Source of the DNA: Pseudohoeflea suaedae
GTDB taxonomy: Bacteria > Pseudomonadota > Alphaproteobacteria > Rhizobiales > Rhizobiaceae
Reading direction: 5' to 3'
Length of the DNA: 64,000 bases
NCBI RefSeq assembly: GCF_004354915.1
Contig: NZ_SMSI01000001.1
Span: 1,736,001-1,800,000 of the forward strand
The notes beneath the pieces are model-generated. The model did not search any database. It saw only the letters and a list, made by a program, of their open reading frames with translations, and was not told the DNA's origin. How positions within the stretch are numbered: position 1 is the first letter of the stretch; each line of letters starts with the position of its first letter. The position numbers were made by a program, and so were the translations under genes. Of this stretch, positions 50,175-60,620 are shown piece after piece.

Positions 50175-51329
50175 ATGTCAGTTCGCAGACTTGCCGATGA
50201 CAGCGTACAGCCGCAGGGCTTCGCCTTCGACCGCAATTTCACGGCGCAGGCAAAGACCTGGGTGAAGAAGTACCCCAAGGGCCGCGAGCAGTCCGCCGTC
50301 ATCCCGCTGCTCATGCTTGCGCAGGAGCAGGAAGGCTGGGTGACCAAGGCTGCCATCGAGCACGTCGCCGACATGCTCCGGATGCCCTATATCCGGGCGC
50401 TCGAGGTTGCGACCTTCTATACCCAGTTCCAGCTCAAGCCCGTCGGCACCAGGGCTCATATCCAGGTCTGCGGCACGACACCGTGCATGCTGCGCGGCTC
50501 GGAAGAGCTGATGGACGTGTGCCGGAAGAAGATCAATCCCGAGCCCTTCAAGACCAATGAGGAAGGCACGCTGTCCTGGGAAGAGGTGGAATGCCAGGGC
50601 GCCTGCGTGAACGCTCCGATGGTCATCATCTTCAAGGATGCCTACGAGGATCTCACGCCCGAGCGTCTGGCCGAGATCATCGACGAATTCGAAGCCGGGA
50701 AGGGCGCTGACGTTCCCACCGGCCCGCAGAATGGCCGCACCTTCTCTGCGCCGATCAGCGGCCAGGTGACGCTCACCGAGGATCCGTCGGTGAAGAAGAA
50801 CTCCAAGGCGACTGCCAAGGGCAAGGCCGCTGCCGCGAAGAAGGGCCCCGAAGCTGACGAGCCCGGCCACCCGAAGAGTGGTGCCGAGGGCGCGCTGGGC
50901 ACCTCGCGTCCCGTCGCCCCGGGCAATGCGAAGAACGACAAGGCTGCGGCCAGGGAAAAGGGCACGGCTGCCGTTCCGGCAGACGCCGGTTCCAGGCCCG
51001 CAAAGGCGGCCGCTGGCGCAAGCAAGACCGGCGCGGCTCCTTTGCTTGACGACAAGAACCGTCCCGCAGCCGTCGAGAAGCCGGCATCGCCGGACGATCT
51101 CAAGCTGATCTCGGGCGTCGGCCCCGCGCTCGAGCGCAAGCTCAACGATCTGGGCATCTACACCTACAAGCAGGTCGCTTCCTGGAAGAAGGCCGAGCGC
51201 GAGTGGGTGGACGGCTATCTGAGTTTCAAGGGCCGCATCGATCGCGACGACTGGGTCAGGCAGGCCAAGGCGCTCGCCAAGGGCGGCCGTGACGAATATG
51301 TCCGCGTGTTCGGCAAAGAACCGAGGTAA
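50175..51329 (+). CDS. nuoE: NADH-quinone oxidoreductase subunit E with C-terminal SGVGPxLE extension
   Basis: A 384-residue protein. The first about 200 residues are the 24-kDa NuoE with the 2Fe-2S (N1a) ligands in QVCGTTPCMLRG and VECQGACVNAPM. Then come about 100 residues rich in Ala, Lys and Pro, and a C-terminal domain from residue 305: SPDDLKLISGVGPALERKLN followed by KGRIDRDDWVRQAKALAKG. The extension contains a helix-hairpin-helix-like turn and is shared with the orf downstream of nuoF. Typical NuoE is about 160-240 residues, so the extension is a lineage feature. Confidence 0.93.
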   Translation: MSVRRLADDSVQPQGFAFDRNFTAQAKTWVKKYPKGREQSAVIPLLMLAQEQEGWVTKAAIEHVADMLRMPYIRALEVATFYTQFQLKPVGTRAHIQVCGTTPCMLRGSEELMDVCRKKINPEPFKTNEEGTLSWEEVECQGACVNAPMVIIFKDAYEDLTPERLAEIIDEFEAGKGADVPTGPQNGRTFSAPISGQVTLTEDPSVKKNSKATAKGKAAAAKKGPEADEPGHPKSGAEGALGTSRPVAPGNAKNDKAAAREKGTAAVPADAGSRPAKAAAGASKTGAAPLLDDKNRPAAVEKPASPDDLKLISGVGPALERKLNDLGIYTYKQVASWKKAEREWVDGYLSFKGRIDRDDWVRQAKALAKGGRDEYVRVFGKEPR

Positions 51330-51335
51330 GGTGAT

Positions 51336-52652
51336 ATGACTGCTATGCTCGAAGACAAGGACCGCATCTTCACCAACATCTACGGTCGGCATGACATGTC
51401 GCTCAAGGGTGCGATGTCGCGCGGTCACTGGGACGGCACCGGCGAAATCATCGCCAAGGGCCGCGACTGGATCATCAACGAGATGAAGGCGTCCGGCCTG
51501 CGTGGCCGCGGCGGCGCAGGCTTCCCGACCGGACTGAAGTGGTCCTTCATGCCGAAGGAATCCGACGGTCGCCCGCATTATCTCGTGGTCAATGCGGACG
51601 AATCCGAACCCGGCACCTGCAAGGACCGCGAGATCCTGCGTCACGATCCGCATACGCTGGTCGAAGGCTGCGTCATTGCCGCCTTCGCGATGGGCGCCCA
51701 CACGGCCTATATCTATGTGCGCGGCGAGTTCATGCGCGAGCGTGAAGCCCTCCAGCGCGCCATCGACGAGTGCTATGACGCCGGGCTTCTGGGCAAGAAC
51801 AACAAGTGCGGCTGGGACATGGACGTCTTCGTCCACCACGGCGCCGGCGCCTATATCTGCGGCGAGGAAACCGCTCTCCTCGAAAGCCTCGAGGGCAAGA
51901 AGGGCCAGCCGCGCCTGAAGCCGCCATTCCCGGCCAATATGGGCCTCTATGGCTGCCCGACCACCGTCAACAATGTCGAATCCATTGCCGTCGCGCCGAC
52001 GATCCTGCGTCGCGGTGCCGGCTGGTTCGCCTCCTTCGGCCGCGAGAACAACAAGGGCACCAAGCTCTTCTGCGTCTCGGGCCACGTCAATGCGCCGGCG
52101 ACCTTCGAGGAAGCCATGTCGGTTCCCTTCAAGGAACTCATCGACAAGCATTGCGGCGGTATTCGCGGCGGCTGGGACAACCTGCTTGCCGTCATTCCGG
52201 GCGGTTCGTCCGTGCCGGTCGTACCCGCCCAGCAGATCATCGATGCGCCGATGGATTTCGACGGCCTGCGCGACCTCAAATCCGGTCTCGGTACAGCCGC
52301 GGTCATCGTCATGGACAAGTCGACGGACATCGTCAAAGCCATCTGGCGCCTGTCGGCATTCTACAAGCACGAGAGCTGCGGCCAGTGCACGCCGTGCCGC
52401 GAAGGTACCGGCTGGATGATGCGCGTCATGGACCGCATGGTGAAGGGCAACGCCCAGAAGCGCGAAATCGACATGCTCTTCGACGTCACCAAGCAGATCG
52501 AGGGCCACACCATCTGTGCGCTCGGTGATGCGGCCGCGTGGCCGATCCAGGGTCTGATCCGGCATTTCCGTCCGGAGATCGAGGCCCGCATCGACGCCTA
52601 TACGAGAAACGCCGTTCAAAGCCGCAACGTGGCACTGGAAGCGGCGGAATAA
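51336..52652 (+). CDS. nuoF: NADH-quinone oxidoreductase subunit F (FMN/NADH binding)
   Basis: A 438-residue 51-kDa subunit homologue that oxidises NADH. The NADH/FMN-binding glycine loop is [19 protein letters not shown], the FMN region [20 protein letters not shown], and the N3 4Fe-4S ligands [11 protein letters not shown] plus the later cysteine in [16 protein letters not shown] 51336 is close behind the TAAGG site; ATG 51345 is a possible alternative. Confidence 0.97.
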   Translation: MTAMLEDKDRIFTNIYGRHDMSLKGAMSRGHWDGTGEIIAKGRDWIINEMKASGLRGRGGAGFPTGLKWSFMPKESDGRPHYLVVNADESEPGTCKDREILRHDPHTLVEGCVIAAFAMGAHTAYIYVRGEFMREREALQRAIDECYDAGLLGKNNKCGWDMDVFVHHGAGAYICGEETALLESLEGKKGQPRLKPPFPANMGLYGCPTTVNNVESIAVAPTILRRGAGWFASFGRENNKGTKLFCVSGHVNAPATFEEAMSVPFKELIDKHCGGIRGGWDNLLAVIPGGSSVPVVPAQQIIDAPMDFDGLRDLKSGLGTAAVIVMDKSTDIVKAIWRLSAFYKHESCGQCTPCREGTGWMMRVMDRMVKGNAQKREIDMLFDVTKQIEGHTICALGDAAAWPIQGLIRHFRPEIEARIDAYTRNAVQSRNVALEAAE

Positions 52653-52719
52653 GGGACCGGTAGCACCGGAAGGGAAACGCCACGGGGGATTGGATATGAC
52701 GGACGACAAGGAGAAAACG

Positions 52720-53508
52720 ATGTCGATCTTTTCCACTCCCACCGACCTCGGTTCGGACGCAATGATGAAGAATGTCGAGGCCATGACCGACTGGATGAAG
52801 GACGGCGATGCAGCCGGCCTGACGCCCCTGGCGGTTCAGTCGGCCGGAGCTGCGGCCATGGCCGCGAGCCTCGGAATGGCCACGGCGAGCTACATGACGG
52901 GTGCGATGTTTGGCGTGTTTCAGGGCATGATGGAAATATCGATGCGATCGGCGGGCGCAATGACCCCGACCGCACCGACAGTGAAAACGGTCGTCAGGAA
53001 GACGGCGGCCAAGGCGAAGCAGGCCATCGAGACCGGCGCGGATGTCGTTCCGATGGAGGCAGCCGGCAAAGTCGAGAAGACAGCCGAGAAGGCGATGGAC
53101 AAGGCGATGGACAAGGCCGGGGATGCCGGCCTGGCGACCGTCGCCAAGATCAAGTCGGACGCCACGGAAGCCGCAGCCGCGGCTCGCGAGGTGACCGACA
53201 CGGCAGCAGCCGAGGCCGGCAAGGCCGCAAGCATGCCGACGACACAGCTGGAGCCGGAGGACTTCCGACGGCCCGCCGAGATTGCAAGGCCCGAAACGCC
53301 GGACGATCTCAAGCTGATCTCGGGTGTCGGACCGAAACTCGAGCAGGTGCTCAACGGCCTCGGTGTCTGGACATTCGACCAGATATCGAAGTGGACGGCC
53401 GAGGAGATTGCCTGGGTCGATGATTATCTCCAGTTCAAGGGCCGCATCGAGCGCGACGACTGGATCAGGCAGGCTTCCGCACTCGCGGGAAGCGCTGCGA
53501 AGACATAG
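52720..53508 (+). CDS. SGVGPxLE-domain protein between nuoF and nuoG
   Basis: A 262-residue protein. The N-terminal part (about 1-80) is Met/Ala-rich and helical (GAAAMAASLGMATASYMTGA) and resembles phasin-type helical segments. The middle (about 85-180) is a charged Ala/Lys helix region (KAEKAMDKAMDKAGDAG-type). The C-terminal domain (from about 193) reads TPDDLKLISGVGPKLEQVLN and ends KGRIERDDWIRQASALAG, closely matching the NuoE extension. ATG 52720 follows AAGGAG by six bases. It is likely co-transcribed with nuo genes; function unknown, perhaps complex I assembly or association. Confidence 0.8.
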   Translation: MSIFSTPTDLGSDAMMKNVEAMTDWMKDGDAAGLTPLAVQSAGAAAMAASLGMATASYMTGAMFGVFQGMMEISMRSAGAMTPTAPTVKTVVRKTAAKAKQAIETGADVVPMEAAGKVEKTAEKAMDKAMDKAGDAGLATVAKIKSDATEAAAAAREVTDTAAAEAGKAASMPTTQLEPEDFRRPAEIARPETPDDLKLISGVGPKLEQVLNGLGVWTFDQISKWTAEEIAWVDDYLQFKGRIERDDWIRQASALAGSAAKT

Positions 53509-53839
53509 GTCGCATCCCCGCAAAGGGGATACGGCACGAAATTGGGTCGCGATTCGCGGATTGCGGGACGCGGCCGGGGTAAGGGGAGTATTCGGGCTTG
53601 CTGAAAGCCGGAACCAGACGGGTGAAAACCGGCAGCCAGGGCGGCAATGACCGCTCTGGCACCGGTTCCGTGCGCCTGGGTTCGGCAGCGTCCGGCTCCA
53701 TCTGCTCGCAAATGCGAAATTTTTTGGGCATCAATCATGTTTCGGCTGCCCTCATGTCCTTGCCGCTGACGGTTCTGGTGCTTAAAAGGGCGCCGGGAGC
53801 AGGCGGCCGCCATGCCTCCCTAAAGGAAGTGTATTCGTA
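53509..53839. other. 331-base spacer between orf262 and nuoG
   Basis: No gene is supported. An 80-codon frame (53598-53840) ending on the nuoG start lacks family resemblance. The length is unusual for the operon, so an internal promoter or processing site may lie here; a T-run at 53720-53726 is the only obvious AT-rich patch. Confidence 0.35.
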
Positions 53840-55921
53840 ATGGCCAATATCAAAGTCGACGGAAAAGAGATCGAGGTTCCCGATCACTACACGCTCCTCC
53901 AGGCTTGCGAGGAAGCGGGTGCGGAGGTGCCGCGTTTCTGTTTCCACGAACGTCTGTCGATCGCAGGCAATTGCCGCATGTGCCTTGTCGAGGTGAAGGG
54001 CGGCCCGCCCAAGCCGGCGGCATCCTGCGCCATGGGCGTGCGCGACCTGCGTCCCGGTCCGAACGGCGAGGCGCCCGAGGTCTTTACCAACACGCCGATG
54101 GTCAAGAAGGCGCGCGAAGGGGTGATGGAGTTCCTGCTCATCAACCACCCGCTCGATTGCCCGATCTGCGACCAGGGCGGCGAGTGCGACCTGCAGGACC
54201 AGGCCATGGCCTTCGGCATGGACAATTCGCGCTTCCACGAGAACAAGCGCGCCGTCGAGGACAAGTATATCGGCCCGCTGGTCAAGACGATCATGAACCG
54301 GTGCATCCACTGCACCCGTTGCGTGCGCTTCACCACCGAGGTTGCCGGCATTTCCGAACTCGGCCTGATCGGCCGCGGCGAGGATGCCGAGATCACCACC
54401 TATCTCGAACACGCCATGACGTCGGAACTGCAGGGCAACGTCATCGACCTTTGCCCGGTCGGTGCGCTCACCTCGCGTCCCTATGCCTTCCAGGCCCGTC
54501 CCTGGGAGCTCGGCAAGACCGAATCGATCGACGTCATGGATGCATGCGGTTCCGCCATCCGCGTCGATACCCGTGGCCGTGAAGTCATGCGCATCATGCC
54601 GCGCGTCAACGAGGCGATCAACGAAGAGTGGATTTCCGACAAGACCCGCTTCGTCTGGGACGGACTGCGCACCCAGCGCCTCGACCGTCCTTACGTGAAG
54701 GTCGACGGACGCCTGCAGCCGGCCAGCTGGCCGCAGGCTTTCGCAGCCATCGCTGACGCCGTGAAGGCCGCAACGCCCGAGAAGATCGGTGCGATCGCCG
54801 GCGATCTGGCGACCGCCGAGGAAATGTTCGCGCTCAAGACGCTCCTGGCTTCGCTCGGCTCGCAGAGCGTCGATTGCCGCCAGGATGGTGCTGCCCTCGA
54901 CCCGTCTAAGGGCCGCGCCAGCTACATCTTCAATCCCGGTATCGAGGGTATCGAAGAAGCCGACGCGATCCTCATCATTGGCGCCAACCCGCGCTACGAG
55001 GCGAGCGTGCTCAATGCCCGCATCCGCAAGCGCTGGCGCATGGGCGATCTGCCGATCGGCGTGATCGGCGAGCAGGTGGACCTGCGTTACCCGTATGAAT
55101 ATCTCGGCGCCGGTCCCGAAAGCCTGTCCGCCGTCATCGACGGTTCCGACAAGTTCGCCGCCAAGCTCAAGCGCGCCAAGAAGCCGCTCATCATCATCGG
55201 CCAGGGCGCACTCGCGCGCGGCGATGGTGCGGCGGTCCTGGCTCAGGCGGCGGCTCTGGCCGACAGCGTCAAGGCGGTCTCGGGGGAGTGGAACGGTTTT
55301 GCCGTCCTTCACACTGCAGCCTCGCGCGTCGGCGGCCTCGATCTCGGCTTCGTGCCGGGCAAGGGCGGAATGGACGCCAAGGCGATGCTCACCGATGCGG
55401 ATGTGCTCTTCCTGCTCGGTGCCGACGAACTGGACTTCACCAGGAAGACCGCGGGCTTCACCGTCTATATCGGCAGCCACGGCGACAACGGGGCGCATCA
55501 CGCTGACGTCATTCTGCCGGCTGCGACCTACACCGAGAAGTTCGGCACCTATGTCAACACCGAAGGCCGCGTGCAGGCGACCAACCGCGCTGGCTTCGCT
55601 CCCGGCGAAGCGCGTGACGACTGGGCCATCCTGCGTGCGCTCTCCGAGGTTCTCGGCCACAAGCTGCCGTTCGACTCGCTGCCGGCGCTCCGGGCTTCGC
55701 TCTACGAAGAGTTCCCGCACTTCGCCGCCATCGACACGGTCGAACAAGCTGACGGCTCGGTGATTGCGAAACTCGGCGCCAAGCCGGGCAAGATGAACAA
55801 GGCGGCGTTTGCGTCTCCGGTCAAAGACTTCTATTTGACCAATCCGATCGCCCGCGCGTCCGCGGTGATGGCGGAATGCTCGCAACTGGCGAAGAACGCC
55901 ACGCCGGTCGCGGCGGAATAA
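53840..55921 (+). CDS. nuoG: NADH-quinone oxidoreductase subunit G
   Basis: A 693-residue 75-kDa subunit homologue. The N-terminal ferredoxin domain binds a 2Fe-2S cluster ([20 protein letters not shown]), followed by the His-Cys3 cluster ([20 protein letters not shown]), and two further cysteine groups, [15 protein letters not shown] and [15 protein letters not shown]. The C-terminal half is the molybdopterin-oxidoreductase-like domain ([20 protein letters not shown]), catalytically empty in complex I. It chains electrons from NuoF to NuoI. AAGGAAG lies before ATG 53840. Confidence 0.97.
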   Translation: MANIKVDGKEIEVPDHYTLLQACEEAGAEVPRFCFHERLSIAGNCRMCLVEVKGGPPKPAASCAMGVRDLRPGPNGEAPEVFTNTPMVKKAREGVMEFLLINHPLDCPICDQGGECDLQDQAMAFGMDNSRFHENKRAVEDKYIGPLVKTIMNRCIHCTRCVRFTTEVAGISELGLIGRGEDAEITTYLEHAMTSELQGNVIDLCPVGALTSRPYAFQARPWELGKTESIDVMDACGSAIRVDTRGREVMRIMPRVNEAINEEWISDKTRFVWDGLRTQRLDRPYVKVDGRLQPASWPQAFAAIADAVKAATPEKIGAIAGDLATAEEMFALKTLLASLGSQSVDCRQDGAALDPSKGRASYIFNPGIEGIEEADAILIIGANPRYEASVLNARIRKRWRMGDLPIGVIGEQVDLRYPYEYLGAGPESLSAVIDGSDKFAAKLKRAKKPLIIIGQGALARGDGAAVLAQAAALADSVKAVSGEWNGFAVLHTAASRVGGLDLGFVPGKGGMDAKAMLTDADVLFLLGADELDFTRKTAGFTVYIGSHGDNGAHHADVILPAATYTEKFGTYVNTEGRVQATNRAGFAPGEARDDWAILRALSEVLGHKLPFDSLPALRASLYEEFPHFAAIDTVEQADGSVIAKLGAKPGKMNKAAFASPVKDFYLTNPIARASAVMAECSQLAKNATPVAAE

Positions 55922-55936
55922 GGCAGGGAAGGGATT

Positions 55937-56983
55937 ATGGAAGGCTTTTTGACAGACTATGTCTGGCCGGGGCTGATCATGGTGGGGCAGTCGCTCCTGC
56001 TTCTGGTCGCGCTTCTCATCTTCATCGCCTACATTCTGTATGCCGACCGCAAGGTCTGGGCTGCCGTACAGATGCGCCGCGGCCCGAACGTCGTCGGCCC
56101 GTGGGGTCTGTTCCAGTCGTTTGCCGACCTTCTGAAGTTCGTCTTCAAGGAGCCGGTCATCCCGGCAGGCGCCGACAAGGCGGTGTTCCTCCTCGCTCCG
56201 CTCGTTTCCGTGACGCTGGCGCTGGCCACCTGGGCCGTCGTGCCGCTGAGCGCCGGATGGGTGATCGCCGACATCAATGTCGGCATCCTCTACATCTTCG
56301 CGATCTCCTCGCTCGAAGTGTACGGCATCATTATGGGTGGGTGGGCATCGAACTCGAAATACCCGTTCCTGGGTGCGCTGCGTTCGGCCGCGCAGATGGT
56401 GTCCTACGAAGTCTCCATCGGCTTCGTCATCGTCGCCGTGCTGCTCGGCGTGGGCTCGCTCAACCTGACCGACATCGTGATGGCCCAGTCGGACGGTATC
56501 GGTACCCGCCTCGGCCTGCCGAACACCTTCCTCGACTGGCACTGGCTGTCGCTGTTCCCGCTGTTCATCATCTTCTTCATCTCGGCACTCGCGGAGACGA
56601 ACCGCCCGCCATTCGACCTTCCGGAAGCGGAATCGGAACTGGTGGCCGGCTTCATGGTGGAATACGGCTCGACCCCGTACATGATGTTCATGCTCGGCGA
56701 GTATGCCGCCATCTGCCTGATGTGCGCGCTGACGACGATCCTCTTCCTCGGTGGCTGGCTGCCACCGGCCGATATCGCGGTGCTCAACTGGATCCCGGGT
56801 ATTTTCTGGTTCGTCCTCAAGGCTTCGATGGTGTTCTTCATGTTCGCCATGGTGAAGGCATTCGTGCCGCGCTACCGCTACGACCAGCTGATGCGTCTGG
56901 GCTGGAAGGTCTTCCTTCCGCTGTCGCTCGGCATGCTGGTCATCGTCGCCTTCTTCCTGAAGCTTACGGGGTGGGCGCCGTGA
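55937..56983 (+). CDS. nuoH: NADH-quinone oxidoreductase subunit H
   Basis: A 348-residue membrane subunit with eight helices; with NuoB/D it forms the quinone entry and the E-channel. The conserved loop is [20 protein letters not shown] followed by [20 protein letters not shown]. Start ATG 55937 lies 15 bases after nuoG. Confidence 0.97.
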   Translation: MEGFLTDYVWPGLIMVGQSLLLLVALLIFIAYILYADRKVWAAVQMRRGPNVVGPWGLFQSFADLLKFVFKEPVIPAGADKAVFLLAPLVSVTLALATWAVVPLSAGWVIADINVGILYIFAISSLEVYGIIMGGWASNSKYPFLGALRSAAQMVSYEVSIGFVIVAVLLGVGSLNLTDIVMAQSDGIGTRLGLPNTFLDWHWLSLFPLFIIFFISALAETNRPPFDLPEAESELVAGFMVEYGSTPYMMFMLGEYAAICLMCALTTILFLGGWLPPADIAVLNWIPGIFWFVLKASMVFFMFAMVKAFVPRYRYDQLMRLGWKVFLPLSLGMLVIVAFFLKLTGWAP

Positions 56984-57038
56984 ACCTGAACGCTCTCTCT
57001 TTCCGAATGACCGTCCTGCGGTCGAAAGGAGCCTGACA

Positions 57039-57527
57039 ATGGCACTGGCACAAGCAGCCAAATCGCTGTTCCTGAAGGAATTCGTCGGCGCCTTCTTCAT
57101 GTCGATGCGCTATTTCTTCGCGCCGAAGTCGACGGTGAACTACCCCTATGAAAAGGGTCCTGTTTCGCCGCGCTTCCGTGGCGAGCACGCGCTGCGCCGT
57201 TATCCCAACGGCGAGGAACGCTGCATCGCCTGCAAGCTGTGCGAGGCGATCTGCCCGGCGCAGGCGATCACCATCGAGGCCGGCCCGCGGCGCAATGACG
57301 GCACCCGCCGCACGGTTCGCTACGACATCGACATGGTCAAGTGCATCTATTGCGGCTTCTGCCAGGAAGCCTGCCCGGTGGATGCGATCGTGGAAGGCCC
57401 GAACTTCGAGTTCTCGACCGAAACCCGCGAGGAACTCTACTACGACAAGGAGCGGCTGCTTTCGAACGGCGACCGCTGGGAACGTGAACTGGCGCGCAAC
57501 ATCGCGCTCGACGCTCCCTACCGCTGA
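57039..57527 (+). CDS. nuoI: NADH-quinone oxidoreductase subunit I
   Basis: A 162-residue 23-kDa subunit homologue with two 4Fe-4S clusters (N6a, N6b): [16 protein letters not shown] and [16 protein letters not shown]. It passes electrons from NuoG to NuoB. Length and spacing are standard. A hairpin follows its stop. Confidence 0.97.
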   Translation: MALAQAAKSLFLKEFVGAFFMSMRYFFAPKSTVNYPYEKGPVSPRFRGEHALRRYPNGEERCIACKLCEAICPAQAITIEAGPRRNDGTRRTVRYDIDMVKCIYCGFCQEACPVDAIVEGPNFEFSTETREELYYDKERLLSNGDRWERELARNIALDAPYR

Positions 57528-57693
57528 TAAGTTGCCCGGACTTTTCCGGGCGTGATTGAAAACGGGGCCGGGTTCGCCGCATGAGGCGGGCCTGCCCGGA
57601 TTGGACAGGTCAGGGCGGCATCAGGCCGCCATTGGCCGACGGAGAGTGGCGATCCAGCCCGCTCTTCGGGGGAAAGACGAAAAGGCACCGGTC
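57528..57693 (+). other. nuoI-nuoJ spacer with two hairpins
   Basis: GCCCGGA (57534-57540) pairs with TCCGGGC (57545-57551) just after nuoI, and GGCGGC (57614-57619) with GCCGCC (57625-57630) further on. Neither has a U-tract, so RNA processing or stability elements are more likely than termination. Confidence 0.5.
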
Positions 57694-58308
57694 ATGGGTC
57701 TTCAGGCTCTGTTCTTCTATATCTTCGCCTTCGTGGCGGTCGCGTCGGCATTCATGGTGATTTCGGCACGCAACCCCGTGCACTCCGTGCTTTTCCTCAT
57801 CCTCACCTTCTTCAACGCTGCGGGCCTGTTTCTGCTGACCGGCGCCGAATTCCTGGCGATGATCCTTCTCGTCGTCTATGTCGGCGCGGTCGCGGTTCTC
57901 TTCCTCTTCGTTGTGATGATGCTGGATGTCGATTTCGCCGAATTGAGGGCAGGGGTCCTCGACTACGCGCCGGTGGGCGCGCTTGTCGGTCTCGTCCTGG
58001 TGGCCGAGCTCATCCTCGTTTTGGCAGGCAACTGGGTCACCCCGGAAGCGGCCGGTTCCGGGGCAAGCCCGATTCCACCGCTGGCCGAACGGACCAATAC
58101 CGCCGCGCTCGGCGACATTCTCTACACGGACTACATCTACTTCTTCCAGATCGCGGGTCTGGTGCTTCTGGTGGCCATGATCGGCGCCATCGTGCTCACG
58201 CTCAAGCACCGTACGGACATCAAGCGTCAGGATATTTCCAAGCAGGTGGCCCGCACGCCGGAAACCGGCGTCAAGGTCGTCAAGGTCAAACCCGGCCAGG
58301 GCATCTGA
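57694..58308 (+). CDS. nuoJ: NADH-quinone oxidoreductase subunit J
   Basis: A 204-residue membrane subunit with five helices; the third contains [20 protein letters not shown], the pi-bulge segment tied to proton coupling. The C-terminal tail (residues about 175-204) is a hydrophilic extension. ATG 57694 is fixed by family length; the frame extends upstream through the spacer. Confidence 0.96.
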   Translation: MGLQALFFYIFAFVAVASAFMVISARNPVHSVLFLILTFFNAAGLFLLTGAEFLAMILLVVYVGAVAVLFLFVVMMLDVDFAELRAGVLDYAPVGALVGLVLVAELILVLAGNWVTPEAAGSGASPIPPLAERTNTAALGDILYTDYIYFFQIAGLVLLVAMIGAIVLTLKHRTDIKRQDISKQVARTPETGVKVVKVKPGQGI

Positions 58309-58321
58309 GGGGACAGGAATC

Positions 58322-58630
58322 ATGGAAATCGGACTTTCCCACTATCTCACCGTATCGGCGATCCTGTTCACGCTCGGCGTGTTCGGCATCTTCCTGAACC
58401 GCAAGAACGTCATCATCATCCTGATGTCGGTCGAGCTCATCCTGCTGGCCGTCAACATCAACATGGTGGCCTTCTCGATGGAACTGAATGACCTCGTCGG
58501 TCAGGTCTTCGCGCTGTTCATCCTCACGGTGGCAGCGGCCGAAGCCGCCATCGGACTTGCTATCCTCGTCGTCTTCTACCGCAACCGCGGCTCCATCGCC
58601 GTGGAAGACGTCAACATGATGAAGGGTTGA
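58322..58630 (+). CDS. nuoK: NADH-quinone oxidoreductase subunit K
   Basis: A 102-residue membrane subunit with three helices. The conserved glutamates lie in [20 protein letters not shown] and [19 protein letters not shown], part of the central hydrophilic axis. It follows nuoJ by 13 bases. Confidence 0.97.
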   Translation: MEIGLSHYLTVSAILFTLGVFGIFLNRKNVIIILMSVELILLAVNINMVAFSMELNDLVGQVFALFILTVAAAEAAIGLAILVVFYRNRGSIAVEDVNMMKG

Positions 58631-58637
58631 GGCAACC

Positions 58638-60620
58638 ATGTATCACGCAATCGTCTTCCTCCCCCTTCTGGGCGCACTGGTCGCCGGCCTCTTCGGCCGG
58701 TCGATCGGCGCCAAGGCGTCGGAATACGTCACCTCGCTCTTCCTGGTGGTTGCGGCTGTCCTGTCCTGGGTCGCCTTCTTCACCGTGGCGCTCGGCGACA
58801 GCGAAACCCTGCGCATTCCGGTGCTCGAATGGGTCAAGTCCGGCAGCCTGGATGTTCAGTGGGCCTTCCGCATCGATACGCTGACCTCGGTCATGCTGGT
58901 CGTGGTCAACACGGTCTCCGCGCTCGTGCACATCTACTCGATCGGGTACATGCACCACGATCCGCACCGTCCGCGCTTCTTCGCCTATCTGTCGCTGTTC
59001 ACCTTCGCCATGCTGATGCTGGTGACATCGGACAACCTGCTGCAGATGTTCTTCGGCTGGGAAGGCGTGGGTCTCGCCTCCTATCTGCTGATCGGCTTCT
59101 GGTACAAGAAACCGTCCGCCTCCGCTGCCGCCATGAAGGCCTTCATCGTCAACCGTGTCGGCGACTTCGGCTTCATTCTCGGCATCTTCTGCCTCTACAT
59201 GCTCTTCGGCTCGATCAACTTCCAGACGATCTTTGCCGCCGCCGCCGACTTTGCACCGCATGGCGAGCAGGCCAGCGACGTCGTTCTGACGCTTTTCGGC
59301 ATGTCGCTCGACAAGGCCGATGCGCTGACCTGGACCTGTCTGCTCCTGTTCATGGGCGCGATGGGCAAGTCGGCCCAGATCCCGCTTCACACCTGGCTGC
59401 CGGACGCCATGGAAGGCCCGACCCCCGTGTCGGCGCTCATCCATGCCGCAACCATGGTGACGGCCGGTGTCTTCCTCGTGGCCCGCATGTCGCCGGTCTT
59501 CGAACTGTCGCATGATGCGCTGACCGTCGTCACCGTCATCGGCGCGATCACGGCCTTCTTCGCCGCGACCGTCGGCCTGGTGCAGAACGACATCAAGCGC
59601 GTCATCGCCTATTCGACCTGCTCGCAGCTCGGCTACATGTTCGTCGCCCTCGGCATCGGTGCCTATGGCGCGGCGATCTTCCACCTCTTCACGCACGCCT
59701 TCTTCAAGGCGCTCCTGTTCCTTGGCGCCGGTTCGGTCATCCACTCGGTCTCCGACGAGCAGGACATGCGTCGCATGGGCGGTCTTCGCAAGCACATCCC
59801 GATGACCTACTGGATGATGATCGTCGGCACGATCGCGCTGACCGGTGTGGGCATTCCCTTCACCGTCATCGGTACCGCCGGCTTCTTCTCCAAGGATGCG
59901 ATCATCGAATCCGCGTTCGTGGCGCACAGCTCGGTCGCAGGCTTCGCCTATGTGATGCTGGTGGTGGCGGCGCTGTTCACGAGCTTCTATTCCTGGCGCC
60001 TGATCTTCATGACGTTCCACGGCAAGCCGCGTGCTTCCGCCGACGTCATGCATCACGTCCATGAATCGCCGCCGGTCATGCTGGTGCCGCTCTACATCCT
60101 GGCCGCGGGCGCATTGTTCGCCGGCCTGATCTTCCACGGCTTCTTCTTCGGTGAGGAATATGCCGAGTTCTGGAAGGGGGCGCTCTTCACTCTGCCGGAA
60201 AACGAGATTCTCGAGCACTATCACCACGTGCCTGCCTGGGTGAAGCTCTCGCCCTTCGTGGCGATGCTGCTCGGCCTGGTCACCGCCTGGTACTTCTACA
60301 TCCGCTCGCCGGAAACCCCGAAGCGCCTGGCTCAGGATCATCGCGGTCTCTACCAGTTCCTGCTCAACAAGTGGTACTTCGACGAACTCTACGACGTCAT
60401 GTTCGTGCGTTCGTCCAAGTGGCTCGGCTCGTTCCTTTGGAAGAAGGGCGACCAGGCGACCATTGACGGCCTCGGCCCGAATGCCGTTGCCGCTCGCGTG
60501 CAGGACATCACCGGTCGCGTGGTCAAGCTGCAGACCGGATATCTCTACCATTATGCGTTCGTCATGCTGATCGGCGTCGCAGCCCTTGTCACCTGGATGA
60601 TGCTCGGGAGTGCATTCTGA
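58638..60620 (+). CDS. nuoL: NADH-quinone oxidoreductase subunit L
   Basis: A 660-residue antiporter-like subunit at the distal end of the membrane arm, with about 16 helices and the long lateral helix. Key stretches are [20 protein letters not shown] (the conserved Glu) and [20 protein letters not shown] followed by [20 protein letters not shown]. It carries one of the proton channels. Its stop overlaps nuoM by one base. Confidence 0.97.
   Translation: MYHAIVFLPLLGALVAGLFGRSIGAKASEYVTSLFLVVAAVLSWVAFFTVALGDSETLRIPVLEWVKSGSLDVQWAFRIDTLTSVMLVVVNTVSALVHIYSIGYMHHDPHRPRFFAYLSLFTFAMLMLVTSDNLLQMFFGWEGVGLASYLLIGFWYKKPSASAAAMKAFIVNRVGDFGFILGIFCLYMLFGSINFQTIFAAAADFAPHGEQASDVVLTLFGMSLDKADALTWTCLLLFMGAMGKSAQIPLHTWLPDAMEGPTPVSALIHAATMVTAGVFLVARMSPVFELSHDALTVVTVIGAITAFFAATVGLVQNDIKRVIAYSTCSQLGYMFVALGIGAYGAAIFHLFTHAFFKALLFLGAGSVIHSVSDEQDMRRMGGLRKHIPMTYWMMIVGTIALTGVGIPFTVIGTAGFFSKDAIIESAFVAHSSVAGFAYVMLVVAALFTSFYSWRLIFMTFHGKPRASADVMHHVHESPPVMLVPLYILAAGALFAGLIFHGFFFGEEYAEFWKGALFTLPENEILEHYHHVPAWVKLSPFVAMLLGLVTAWYFYIRSPETPKRLAQDHRGLYQFLLNKWYFDELYDVMFVRSSKWLGSFLWKKGDQATIDGLGPNAVAARVQDITGRVVKLQTGYLYHYAFVMLIGVAALVTWMMLGSAF

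Noticed and set aside
50178-52784. Minus-strand open frame of about 868 codons
   Set aside because: It is the antisense shadow of nuoE and nuoF, with no domain visible.
53598-53840. 80-codon frame ending on the nuoG start
   Set aside because: TTG start, no good ribosome site, no hydrophobic or family pattern; the overlap with nuoG is probably chance.
53735-57100. Minus-strand open frame of about 1121 codons
   Set aside because: It lies opposite nuoG and nuoH, which are certain, and its translation is Arg/His/Asp-rich without family resemblance.
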